Of a stretch of DNA of 64,000 nucleotides, positions 8,331 through 14,892 are shown piece after piece. Source of the stretch: Burkholderiales bacterium RIFCSPLOWO2_12_FULL_61_40 (lineage in GTDB: Bacteria > Pseudomonadota > Gammaproteobacteria > Burkholderiales > Burkholderiaceae_C); the NCBI GenBank assembly GCA_001770935.1, contig MESI01000043.1:1-64000 (forward strand), written 5' to 3'. Position 1 is the first letter of the stretch; every line of letters starts with the position of its first letter. The notes beneath the pieces are model-generated. The model had not been told where the DNA came from. It saw nothing but the letters and a program-made list of their open reading frames with translations, and made no database searches. Position numbers and translations under genes: made by a program.

Positions 8331-11281
8331 GCGAATCCGGGCTCGGTGGCCTGCATGATGGCCATTTGCAGGCGGTCCATCTGCAGGGGTTTGCTGTGTA
8401 CTGCGATGCCACGGGCCGCCATGCTGTGGATCAGGGCCGGATCGGTGTCGCCGGTCAGGATGATGGCGGGCAGTTGGGCGCCATAGGCATGCCTTGCTGC
8501 GTCAATCACATGGACGCCGGTTTCATGGCCGTCAAGCCGGTGGTTGGAAATGACGATGTCCGGCGCCCATTTGCCCAGGCGCAGCAGCAGGGCCTGGCTG
8601 CTGGTCGCCGCAAGCACCTCATGGCCGGTGTTTTCCAGCGCCATGACCAGCGCCTGTTGCACTTCGGTGTGGTCTTCCACCAGGCCGATGCGCAGGGGGC
8701 GGGGCTCGGCCTGCGGGGCGCAAGGCTCGGCTTGGACATGCGCCTGCCCGGCGGGCAGTTCAATGGCAAACATGGAGCCGCGTCCGGGTTTGGTGCGCAG
8801 GCGAATTTGCAGCCCCAGCAATTCGGCTGTTTTGGCCACAATGGCCAGGCCCAGGCCGCTGCCCCGCAGGTGCGCGCCATCCCCGAGTTGGGTGAATTCC
8901 TCAAAAATGGCTTCGGTTTTGTCGGCCGCAATGCCCACGCCGGTGTCCCATACCTCAATCCATTGCGCACCCGCATGGCGTCGGCAGGCGACCAAAATGC
9001 CGCCCTTTTCCGTGTAACGCACGGCGTTGGCAATGAGATTGCCGACGATGCGCGTCAACAAGGCCTGGTCGGTGCGTGTAAACACGGTAGCGCAGGGGCG
9101 CAAATGCAGGCACAGGCCTTTGCTCTGCGCCTCGGCCGAATGCACGGACACCAGTGCGGACAAAAAGTCCTCCACCACAAAATCAGTCAGACGGGGGGTG
9201 ACGACGCCCGCTTCGAGTTTGCTGACGTCCAGCAAATCGGTGAGCATCTCGGTCAGGCTGTCGCTGCAGGCCTGGATTTTGCGCACCAGGCTGCGGTTGT
9301 CTGGCGTGGTTTTGCTCTGGAGCACACCGACATACATGGACAGCGCCGAAAGCGGCTGCCGCAGGTCATGGCTGGCAGCGGCCAAAAAGCGGGATTTGGC
9401 GCGGTTGGCCTGCTCGGCGCGGGCCTTGGCGGTTACCAGCTCGGCTTGTGCCTGCTTGCGCGCACTGATATCGACAAACGCCCAGATCGATTCGCCGCTT
9501 TGCGGGTCGAGCATGCTGCCGACGACGTCGTACCACCCCAGGCTGCCGTTTTTGCGGCGGTACTGGATCTCCGAGCGAAACACCTCGCCTCTTTGCAGCA
9601 CGGGGTAGGCGGCCTCGGCGAAGGTGCGGTAGGCCTGTTCGCTGGGGTAAACGATTTTGGTCGACTGTCCGGTCAGCTCGTCCAAGGAGTAGCCCATCAT
9701 CTCGGCGAATGCCACGTTGCCCCAGACCAGTTTGCGGTCGTTGAGTTTGACGAAGCCCACAATCCGGCTGTTGAGGATGGCGGTTTGCTCGCACATCAGG
9801 CGGTAGAAGCGTTGCTCGGTGCGCGCGCGTTGGGTGATGTCATGGATGATGGACACCCATTGCGTTTGGCTCCCCACCGTGACGGGGGTGGAGTGCATCT
9901 CCACAGTTTTGATTTCGCCGTTGGCCATGCGGTGCTGGACAGCGAAAGGATTGCGCTCATGGCTGTCTGTTGCCAGGCGTTTTTCGGTGATGTGGTCCGG
10001 GTTGAGCGCATTGATCTCCTGCAGGGTCTTGCTGCGTATTTGCACAGGGGACCATCCATAAAACAGGCAGGCGGCCGCGTTGGCGTCCAGAATTTGACCG
10101 CTGGCCGGGTCCGTCTGAAGAATGGCGGCGTTGTTGTTGTCGATCAGGTTGCGAAAGCGCATTTCACTTTCCCGCAGGGCCGTTTCCCGGGTGTCCAGGG
10201 TTTCCAGCAGGCGATTGAATGCGCCAAATAATTCGCCAATTTCGTCTTGCCGGGTGATGGGCAGGCGCGGCGTGCGCAGGCTGGTTTCCGACATCTCCGA
10301 CAGGCTTTGCATGGCTTTGAACACGGGTGTGAGTTGGCGCCGCAGCATCCACCAGGTCAGCGCGCCCGCCACCAGGGTCAATAGCAGCGCGCCCAGCAGC
10401 AGGCCCCGCTGCATGGCGTAAATAGGGGCAAAGGCGTCCTCCGCAGGCATGGCAGACCCCAGAATCCAGCCCGCTGCGGGAATGCCTTTGGCGGCAGTCA
10501 GCATTTCCACGCCTCTGGAGTTGGTGGTCAGGCCATAGCCCTCATAACCCTGCAAGTAGCGATCAAGCATCGTGTTCACACCCGGTTTGGCAAGCGGCTG
10601 CATGGTGCGGCTCTTGTCGGTGGCGGTTACAACCAAGCCGTGTTGCGGTGTGATGAGCGCGTAGCTGCCTGCTTGGCCGTAGGGCGCGTTCGTAACTTTG
10701 TCCAGAAAAGTGGGCTTGTTGAGGTCGGTCACCCCCGCCAAGGCACCGAACACCTTGCCCTGTGCATTGCGCAGGGGCATTGCCATGACAAAAAGGGGCA
10801 CCAGCCGCTGTTTGCCCATGACGGGCCGACCGACGCTCGCCTTGCCCTCTTTGAGCGCGGCGACCAGGAAGTCCCGTTCCATGTAATTGACACCGATCCG
10901 TTCTGCCGAGTACGGAAGCGAAGCCAGGGTGATGCCATCCAGCCCGGTGATGAAGGCCCCGCCATTGAACAACTGCCGGAAAATCGGGCGTTGCTCCAGG
11001 AAGGTTTGCATTGCCGGGGTGTTGCCCATAAGGGCTGGGTTGACCGTTTCGCCGACCATTTTTAAGGCCCTGAACCGGTCTTCCAATTCTTCATTGATTC
11101 CCGTGGCCGCCATGGACACCGCTGCATACTGCTGAGCGCCCACCAGGTTTTGCATATCTTCGCGCAGCACGTGGCGGGCGTAAAACGCCAGCAAGCCGAT
11201 GCTGAGCATAAAAATGCCCAGCGTGAATAGCGTGACCCGGATCTTGATCGAACGCAGCGCAAAAATACCTGGTTTCAGCAA
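8327..11281 (-). CDS. Hybrid sensor histidine kinase (Cache-HAMP-PAS-PAS-HisKA-HATPase-REC)
   Basis: This 984-residue membrane kinase has a transmembrane segment at about 14-36, a periplasmic Cache-like sensor region to about 300, a second membrane segment near 303-325, a HAMP-like linker, two PAS domains (about 395-510 and 515-635), a HisKA domain with the histidine in ASHDLRQPLSAL near 638, an ATPase domain with NLIANAVRYT, DTGVGI and GSGLGLAI, and a C-terminal receiver. In the receiver the usual phosphoacceptor aspartate is replaced by asparagine (ISNHRLDG, near 912), while the acidic pair VEDH and the lysine HSKPL are kept. Phosphotransfer therefore likely goes to the coupled receiver protein encoded next. 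The ligand is unknown. Confidence 0.9.
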   Translation of the reverse strand: MLKPGIFALRSIKIRVTLFTLGIFMLSIGLLAFYARHVLREDMQNLVGAQQYAAVSMAATGINEELEDRFRALKMVGETVNPALMGNTPAMQTFLEQRPIFRQLFNGGAFITGLDGITLASLPYSAERIGVNYMERDFLVAALKEGKASVGRPVMGKQRLVPLFVMAMPLRNAQGKVFGALAGVTDLNKPTFLDKVTNAPYGQAGSYALITPQHGLVVTATDKSRTMQPLAKPGVNTMLDRYLQGYEGYGLTTNSRGVEMLTAAKGIPAAGWILGSAMPAEDAFAPIYAMQRGLLLGALLLTLVAGALTWWMLRRQLTPVFKAMQSLSEMSETSLRTPRLPITRQDEIGELFGAFNRLLETLDTRETALRESEMRFRNLIDNNNAAILQTDPASGQILDANAAACLFYGWSPVQIRSKTLQEINALNPDHITEKRLATDSHERNPFAVQHRMANGEIKTVEMHSTPVTVGSQTQWVSIIHDITQRARTEQRFYRLMCEQTAILNSRIVGFVKLNDRKLVWGNVAFAEMMGYSLDELTGQSTKIVYPSEQAYRTFAEAAYPVLQRGEVFRSEIQYRRKNGSLGWYDVVGSMLDPQSGESIWAFVDISARKQAQAELVTAKARAEQANRAKSRFLAAASHDLRQPLSALSMYVGVLQSKTTPDNRSLVRKIQACSDSLTEMLTDLLDVSKLEAGVVTPRLTDFVVEDFLSALVSVHSAEAQSKGLCLHLRPCATVFTRTDQALLTRIVGNLIANAVRYTEKGGILVACRRHAGAQWIEVWDTGVGIAADKTEAIFEEFTQLGDGAHLRGSGLGLAIVAKTAELLGLQIRLRTKPGRGSMFAIELPAGQAHVQAEPCAPQAEPRPLRIGLVEDHTEVQQALVMALENTGHEVLAATSSQALLLRLGKWAPDIVISNHRLDGHETGVHVIDAARHAYGAQLPAIILTGDTDPALIHSMAARGIAVHSKPLQMDRLQMAIMQATEPGFA

Positions 11282-11518
11282 ATCACCCTCCCTGTTAATG
11301 GCTTTTTTATGGGCAACACCGTTGCCCCATTCTGTGTGTTGTCAGAAAAGAGTCAGTTATTGGTGATCCGCAGACACAAACAAGCAGTCTAGCCACCCTT
11401 TGTTACAGGTTGGAGGGTTGCGACTCTAGTCTAAACAAGGGCAGGTTTTAGCTCAGTTGGGCGCCTGTGTCTGTGACACAAGTCATGCAACAGGCGGTAT
11501 GGGGCTTCGCCCATTCTC

Positions 11519-12001
11519 TCAACCCAGGGGGAGATACAAAGCCATGGGGGAATCTGCGCAGGCCATGAATCCATAGTGTTGGTAAAAGGACTTGGCTTTA
11601 CCGTTCTTTGCGTCGACAAGAAGCGCATAGGCCCCTACATGGGCCCTGGCCTTCAGACACCGATCCACGGCAAGACCTACCAGCAGCTCCCCCAGATGGT
11701 GTCCACGGGTTTCAATCTTGCGAGCCAGGCGCCCCATTCGAAAGCACGGAATCGGGTGGCGGGGCAACTTTTTTCGTTCGGTATCACTGAGTTGGTCGAC
11801 GCTGATTTGTGCGGCGCTCAGCGTGTAGAAGCCCAAAATTTCGCGTGGAGCGGCGTCGTCAATCAGCACAAAAATCGAGCAAATGCCCTTTGCGCTTTGC
11901 TGCACCGCATATTTGTGCAAGAAGTCATCAAGCGCTGGCTCCCCGCACTGAAAACCGGACCGATCATGCAGCTTGGCGTTAAAAAGCCGCTCTTCAAGCA
12001 C
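11519..12001 (-). CDS. GNAT-family toxin (TacT-like)
   Basis: The track ORF begins at 12244, but the start is placed at the GTG at 12001, which gives a 161-residue acetyltransferase beginning VLEERLFNAKLHDRSGF. It has the GNAT core: FQCGEPALDDFLHKYA, ILGFYTLSAAQI, MGRLARKIETRGHHLGELL (acetyl-CoA loop) and FYQHYGF. TacT-type toxins acetylate the amino group of charged tRNAs and stop translation. The GTG overlaps the last codons of the antitoxin gene, which is typical of this class. The short N-terminal region and the linked DUF1778 antitoxin make a toxin role more likely than a metabolic acetyltransferase. Confidence 0.85.
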   Translation of the reverse strand: MLEERLFNAKLHDRSGFQCGEPALDDFLHKYAVQQSAKGICSIFVLIDDAAPREILGFYTLSAAQISVDQLSDTERKKLPRHPIPCFRMGRLARKIETRGHHLGELLVGLAVDRCLKARAHVGAYALLVDAKNGKAKSFYQHYGFMACADSPMALYLPLG

Positions 12002-12263
12002 GCTTGACCTTGGCCGCAGCGTTGATCGCTTCTTGCAGTGCCACGTTGGGTGCAAATGCGCCGTTGATGGCCGTATTGAACGCCAGGAAATCACGCTTGG
12101 AGAGCGCCACGCGGGATTCCTGCTCCAGAAGAGTTTGGGCCTTCTCCTTGGCGGCGCTGCGAACAAAGCCCGCCATGGTCGTGCCCATGAGGCTTGCCGC
12201 ACGCGCAAGAAGGTCTTTGTCTTCGGCATCCAGCTTGAGGTCAAAACGGGCAGCGATGGTCAT
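11994..12263 (-). CDS. DUF1778 / ribbon-helix-helix antitoxin (TacA-like)
   Basis: The ATG at 12263 has a ggag ribosome-binding site and gives an 89-residue protein starting MTIAARFDLKLDAEDKDLL. The N-terminal segment is the DUF1778 ribbon-helix-helix DNA-binding domain and the C-terminus (FLAFNTAINGAFAPNVAL) is the toxin-wrapping tail. The track start at 12317 would run back through the operator and is rejected. It neutralises the downstream GNAT toxin and probably represses the operon through the palindrome just upstream. Confidence 0.87.
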   Translation of the reverse strand: MTIAARFDLKLDAEDKDLLARAASLMGTTMAGFVRSAAKEKAQTLLEQESRVALSKRDFLAFNTAINGAFAPNVALQEAINAAAKVKRA

Positions 12264-12273
12264 GGGGTACTCC

Positions 12274-12308
12274 AATAAATCATACGGTATTTTGCCGTAT
12301 GATTTATT
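12274..12308. promoter_or_regulatory. Palindromic operator of the TacAT-like operon
   Basis: Two perfect 14-bp arms, aataaatcatacgg and its complement, are separated by 7 bases and end 11 bp before the antitoxin start. The position and symmetry fit autoregulation by the ribbon-helix-helix antitoxin. Confidence 0.75.
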
Positions 12309-12313
12309 GCCAG

Positions 12314-12537
12314 TCAATGCATACCAGGTTCAAGCCAAAACGGTTGATGCCATGCTGCGCTGTGGACGATGTGGATGTGTTCGCGCCCCAGAGTGCCCCA
12401 GCCCTCGCGCTCGAAGCGGCGCAGCAGCCGGGTGACGATTTCGCGCACCGTGCCCAGTTCGTCGGCCAAAGCCTGGTGCGACAGGGCCAGGTCGGGGCCC
12501 CGCCCCAACAGCGCAGCGGCCAGGCGCTGGTTTTTTT
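12314..12537 (-). pseudogene. C-terminal remnant of a Crp/Fnr-family regulator
   Basis: The frame of the track ORF 12314..12508, extended upstream, reads LALSHQALADELGTVREIVTRLLRRFEREGW, the winged helix-turn-helix of Crp/Fnr regulators of the subgroup that lacks the FNR cysteines. The cyclic-nucleotide-like sensor domain is missing: the similarity stops at a run of t residues at about 12537, exactly where a copy of the short interspersed repeat begins. No start codon with a ribosome-binding site remains, so this is a truncated gene. Confidence 0.65.
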
Positions 12538-12539
12538 AA

Positions 12540-12598
12540 GCAAAAAATGGCTGTAGCCCGCGCAGAATGTGCGCAAGCAGCTATGAAATAAGGAGCGA
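12540..12598 (+). repeat. Short interspersed repeat, copy 3
   Basis: The core tgcgcaagcagctat is preceded by gtagcccgcgcag and followed by ggagcgaaag. It lies at the broken end of the Crp/Fnr remnant and just beyond the stop of the cueR-like gene. It is one of the best-preserved copies. Confidence 0.75.
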
Positions 12599-12605
12599 AA
12601 GTGGG

Positions 12606-13064
12606 CTAGCAGCAGTGGCCCGCCAGATCATCCAGGATCGGACAATCCGGCCGTTCGTCGCCGTGGCAATGGTCCAACAGGTGGGCCAGGGTGCGCTGCA
12701 TGGCTTGCATGGCCTCAATGCGCTGGGCCAGCGCGTCCACATGGCTTTGGGCAATGCGCTTGACGCTGGCGCTGGCGCGACTCCGGTTGTGCCACAGGCC
12801 CACCAGCTCGGCAATCTCGGCCATGGAAAAACCCAGTGCGCGCCCGCGTTTGATGAACTGCAGGGTGCGCACCTCGGCCTGGGTGTACTGGCGGTATCCG
12901 CTGTCGGTGCGCGCCACGCTCTGCAGCAGGCCCAGCGACTCGTAATACCGCACCATCTTGGCCGACACCTGGGACAGCCGCGCCGCGGTGCCTATGGTCA
13001 CCGGCCACGCGGCGTGCTCTTCCACCTGGCTGGGAGTCGGGCGGGCTGTGGCGAGCAGGTTCAT
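12606..13064 (-). CDS. cueR: MerR-family copper-responsive regulator (CueR-like)
   Basis: The start at 13064 gives 152 residues: a MerR winged helix (WPVTIGTAARLSQVSAKMVRYYE, GYRQYTQAEV), the dimerisation helix and a C-terminal metal loop CHGDERPDCPI. The two cysteines seven residues apart, followed by a late HCC, are the signature of Cu(I)/Ag(I) sensing CueR. The regulator twists 19-bp-spaced promoters into activity on metal binding. Two such promoters occur nearby, one ahead of copZ-cueR and one ahead of copA, which supports the assignment. It overlaps the copZ-like gene by an ATGA. The longer track ORF to 13379 is a shadow extension through copZ. Confidence 0.87.
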   Translation of the reverse strand: MNLLATARPTPSQVEEHAAWPVTIGTAARLSQVSAKMVRYYESLGLLQSVARTDSGYRQYTQAEVRTLQFIKRGRALGFSMAEIAELVGLWHNRSRASASVKRIAQSHVDALAQRIEAMQAMQRTLAHLLDHCHGDERPDCPILDDLAGHCC

Positions 13065-13258
13065 GCGGCGACCGCGTAGCCTTCTTCGGCGATGGCCTGG
13101 GCCAGCACCGCGCGCGGCTGCTCGGACTGCACCTCCACCTGGTTGGCGGCGCGGTCGATGCGGACTTCGGCCTGGGGGTCGGCCTGTTTGAGGGCGCGGG
13201 TGACGGCTTTTTCGCAGTGGCCGCAGGTCATGCCGGTGACGGTGAAGGTTTGGTTCAT
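13061..13258 (-). CDS. copZ: Heavy-metal-associated domain protein, CopZ-like copper chaperone
   Basis: This is a 65-residue single HMA domain protein with the copper-binding motif MTCGHC at 10-15 and the conserved GYAV near the end. CopZ-like proteins carry Cu(I) in the cytosol and hand it to the CopA ATPase. The start at 13258 has caggagcg upstream and lies within the leader expected from the CueR-type promoter at 13312-13342. It is the first gene of a copZ-cueR operon on the minus strand. Confidence 0.88.
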   Translation of the reverse strand: MNQTFTVTGMTCGHCEKAVTRALKQADPQAEVRIDRAANQVEVQSEQPRAVLAQAIAEEGYAVAA

Positions 13259-13311
13259 GGGTTCGCTCCTGGAGTGCGCCCGCTGTGGGGCGATGGGTTG
13301 ATGGACAGCAT

Positions 13312-13342
13312 AGTCTGAACCTTGCCACCATGGCAAGGTCAA
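13312..13342 (-). promoter_or_regulatory. CueR-type promoter of copZ-cueR
   Basis: On the minus strand, -35 TTGACC and -10 CAGACT are separated by 19 bp instead of 17, with the dyad ccttgcc-accat-ggcaagg in the spacer. This is the classic MerR-family arrangement. The leader to the copZ start is about 45 nt and carries a caggag ribosome-binding site. Confidence 0.82.
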
Positions 13343-13385
13343 GCCCGGAGATGTGTCGCAATTTGCTGTTGCGCGCCATTTTAAT

Positions 13386-13405
13386 TGGCGCAATAATGGC
13401 GCAAT
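13386..13405 (+). promoter_or_regulatory. Tandem operator-like repeats before the Fic gene
   Basis: Two copies of tggcgcaat are 11 bp apart, one helical turn, and a related inverted copy (ttgcgcgcca) lies just upstream. They sit 20-40 bp before the Fic start and may bind the winged helix at the N-terminus of the Fic protein itself; that is inference. Confidence 0.45.
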
Positions 13406-13424
13406 CTTTCGTTTGCGCGCCACC

Positions 13425-14834
13425 ATGCCCAAGTTAACCCCACCCCAAGACCTGGATCGCCTTGTCCAGTTAGTGGCCCAGCACCCCGAGGGCGTGGGTG
13501 TAGAGCTGCTCACTGCTGCCATGGGTGGTACACCCCGGCGTACGCTGCAGCGCCGCTTGGCCGCACTGGTGCAGGCCCGGCGAGTGGACTTGGTGGGGCT
13601 GGGGCGCGCCGCGTGTTATGTGGTGCCAAGCGCGCCGCCGGTGTCCTCGTTAACGCCCGCATTTCTGCCACTGCCGGTGCACGAGCCCGGCGCGGATTAC
13701 CCCACCGAGGCCTATGTGCCGACCTCGCCCGAGGGTGAGGCCATCAAAACCTATGTACGCCAGCCGCGCCACCTGCGCAAACCCGTGGGTTACCAGCAGC
13801 AGTTTCTGGAGGCCTACCAGCCCAACGTTACCGCCTACCTGCCAACCGGGTTGCGCGCCCAATTGCACACCCTCGGCCAGTCGCCTGCCGCGCAAACCCC
13901 GGCGGGCACTTTTGCGCGCGACATCCTTAACCGCTTGTTGATCGATTTGTCGTGGGCTTCGTCGCGCCTGGAAGGCAACACCTACAGCCGCCTGGACACC
14001 GAGCGCCTGATCGCCCAGGGCCAGGTGGCCGACGGCAAGGATGCGCTGGAAACCCAGATGATCCTCAACCACAAAGAGGCTATCGAATACCTGGTGCACG
14101 ACCCCGAGCGGGCCAGTCTGACGCCTGAGACGGTCATTGCGCTGCATGCTTTTCTGTCCAATGGTTTGATGGCAGACCCTGCCGCAGTGGGGCACCTGCG
14201 GCAGCGAGCGGTCGGCATAGGGGGCAGCGTGTATTTGCCCTTGGCCTCACCGCAAGGTGTGCAAGACCTGTTCGGCTTTGTGGTGGAGATGGCGGCCGAG
14301 ATTGAAGACCCGTTTGAGCAAGCCTTCTTTCTCATGGTGCACCTGCCGTACCTGCAGCCGTTTGAGGATGTGAACAAACGTGTTTCGCGCCTGGCAGCCA
14401 ATATTCCCTTCATCCGGCACAACCTGTGTCCGCTGTCCTTCATTGATGTACCCCAGCAAGCCTATGTGGACGCCATGTTGGGTGTGTACGAACTCAACCG
14501 GGTGGAGCTGCTGCGCGATGTGTTTGTGTGGGCCTACGGACGCTCTTGCCAGCAGTACGTGGCGGTGCAACAAAACATGGGCAAGCCGGACGTGTTTCGC
14601 GTGCGCTACCGGCGTGCCCTGGGTGAAGTCGTCGCGACCATGGTGCGAGCCATGGAGCCAGCTACGGACGAGGATGTACGCAGGCGGATACCCGCGGAAG
14701 TGGCGCAGGCTGATCGGGCAGGTTTTACCGCACTGGTGCTGTTGGAGCTCCGAGCGCTGCATGTGGGGAATGCGGTGCGGTTTGGGCTGCGGCCGTTGGA
14801 GGTGGAGGGGTGGCTGGAAAAAATGAAGCGTTGA
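13425..14834 (+). CDS. Fic-family protein with N-terminal winged helix and altered catalytic motif
   Basis: Starting at 13425 the protein has 469 residues. The first 70 resemble a winged helix ([26 protein letters not shown]). The Fic domain follows, with an inhibitory-helix motif SSRLEGN. The catalytic loop, normally HPFxxGNGRxxR, here reads [12 protein letters not shown]: the catalytic histidine is glutamine and the glycines are gone, although the arginines remain. A standard AMP-transfer mechanism is therefore doubtful. My recollection is that a subfamily with this QPF..NKR loop exists. The gene sits between the two CueR-controlled operons with its own upstream repeats, so it appears to be an insertion into the copper regulon. 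The track start at 13353 would run through the operator repeats. Confidence 0.82.
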   Translation: MPKLTPPQDLDRLVQLVAQHPEGVGVELLTAAMGGTPRRTLQRRLAALVQARRVDLVGLGRAACYVVPSAPPVSSLTPAFLPLPVHEPGADYPTEAYVPTSPEGEAIKTYVRQPRHLRKPVGYQQQFLEAYQPNVTAYLPTGLRAQLHTLGQSPAAQTPAGTFARDILNRLLIDLSWASSRLEGNTYSRLDTERLIAQGQVADGKDALETQMILNHKEAIEYLVHDPERASLTPETVIALHAFLSNGLMADPAAVGHLRQRAVGIGGSVYLPLASPQGVQDLFGFVVEMAAEIEDPFEQAFFLMVHLPYLQPFEDVNKRVSRLAANIPFIRHNLCPLSFIDVPQQAYVDAMLGVYELNRVELLRDVFVWAYGRSCQQYVAVQQNMGKPDVFRVRYRRALGEVVATMVRAMEPATDEDVRRRIPAEVAQADRAGFTALVLLELRALHVGNAVRFGLRPLEVEGWLEKMKR

Positions 14835-14854
14835 GGTGGGAAAGCATTCCCGGC

Positions 14855-14885
14855 TTGACCTTCCCACCATGGGAAGGAATACGAT
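14855..14885 (+). promoter_or_regulatory. CueR-type promoter of copA
   Basis: -35 TTGACC (14855-14860), a 19-bp spacer with the dyad ccttccc-accat-gggaagg and -10 TACGAT (14880-14885) form a complete MerR-family promoter. The predicted transcription start falls at 14892-14893, on the A of the ATG that begins copA, so the mRNA would be leaderless. Confidence 0.82.
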
Positions 14886-14892
14886 GACCCCC

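Noticed and set aside
8366-10231. 621-residue plus-strand ORF opposite the hybrid kinase
   Set aside because: The kinase on the other strand has complete catalytic motifs; this ORF has shadow composition.
11440-11475. tRNA-like D-arm sequence ttttagctcagttgg
   Set aside because: No T-arm (ggttcgaatcc type) or acceptor stem pairing follows within 80 bp; the match is limited to the D-arm and is probably chance.
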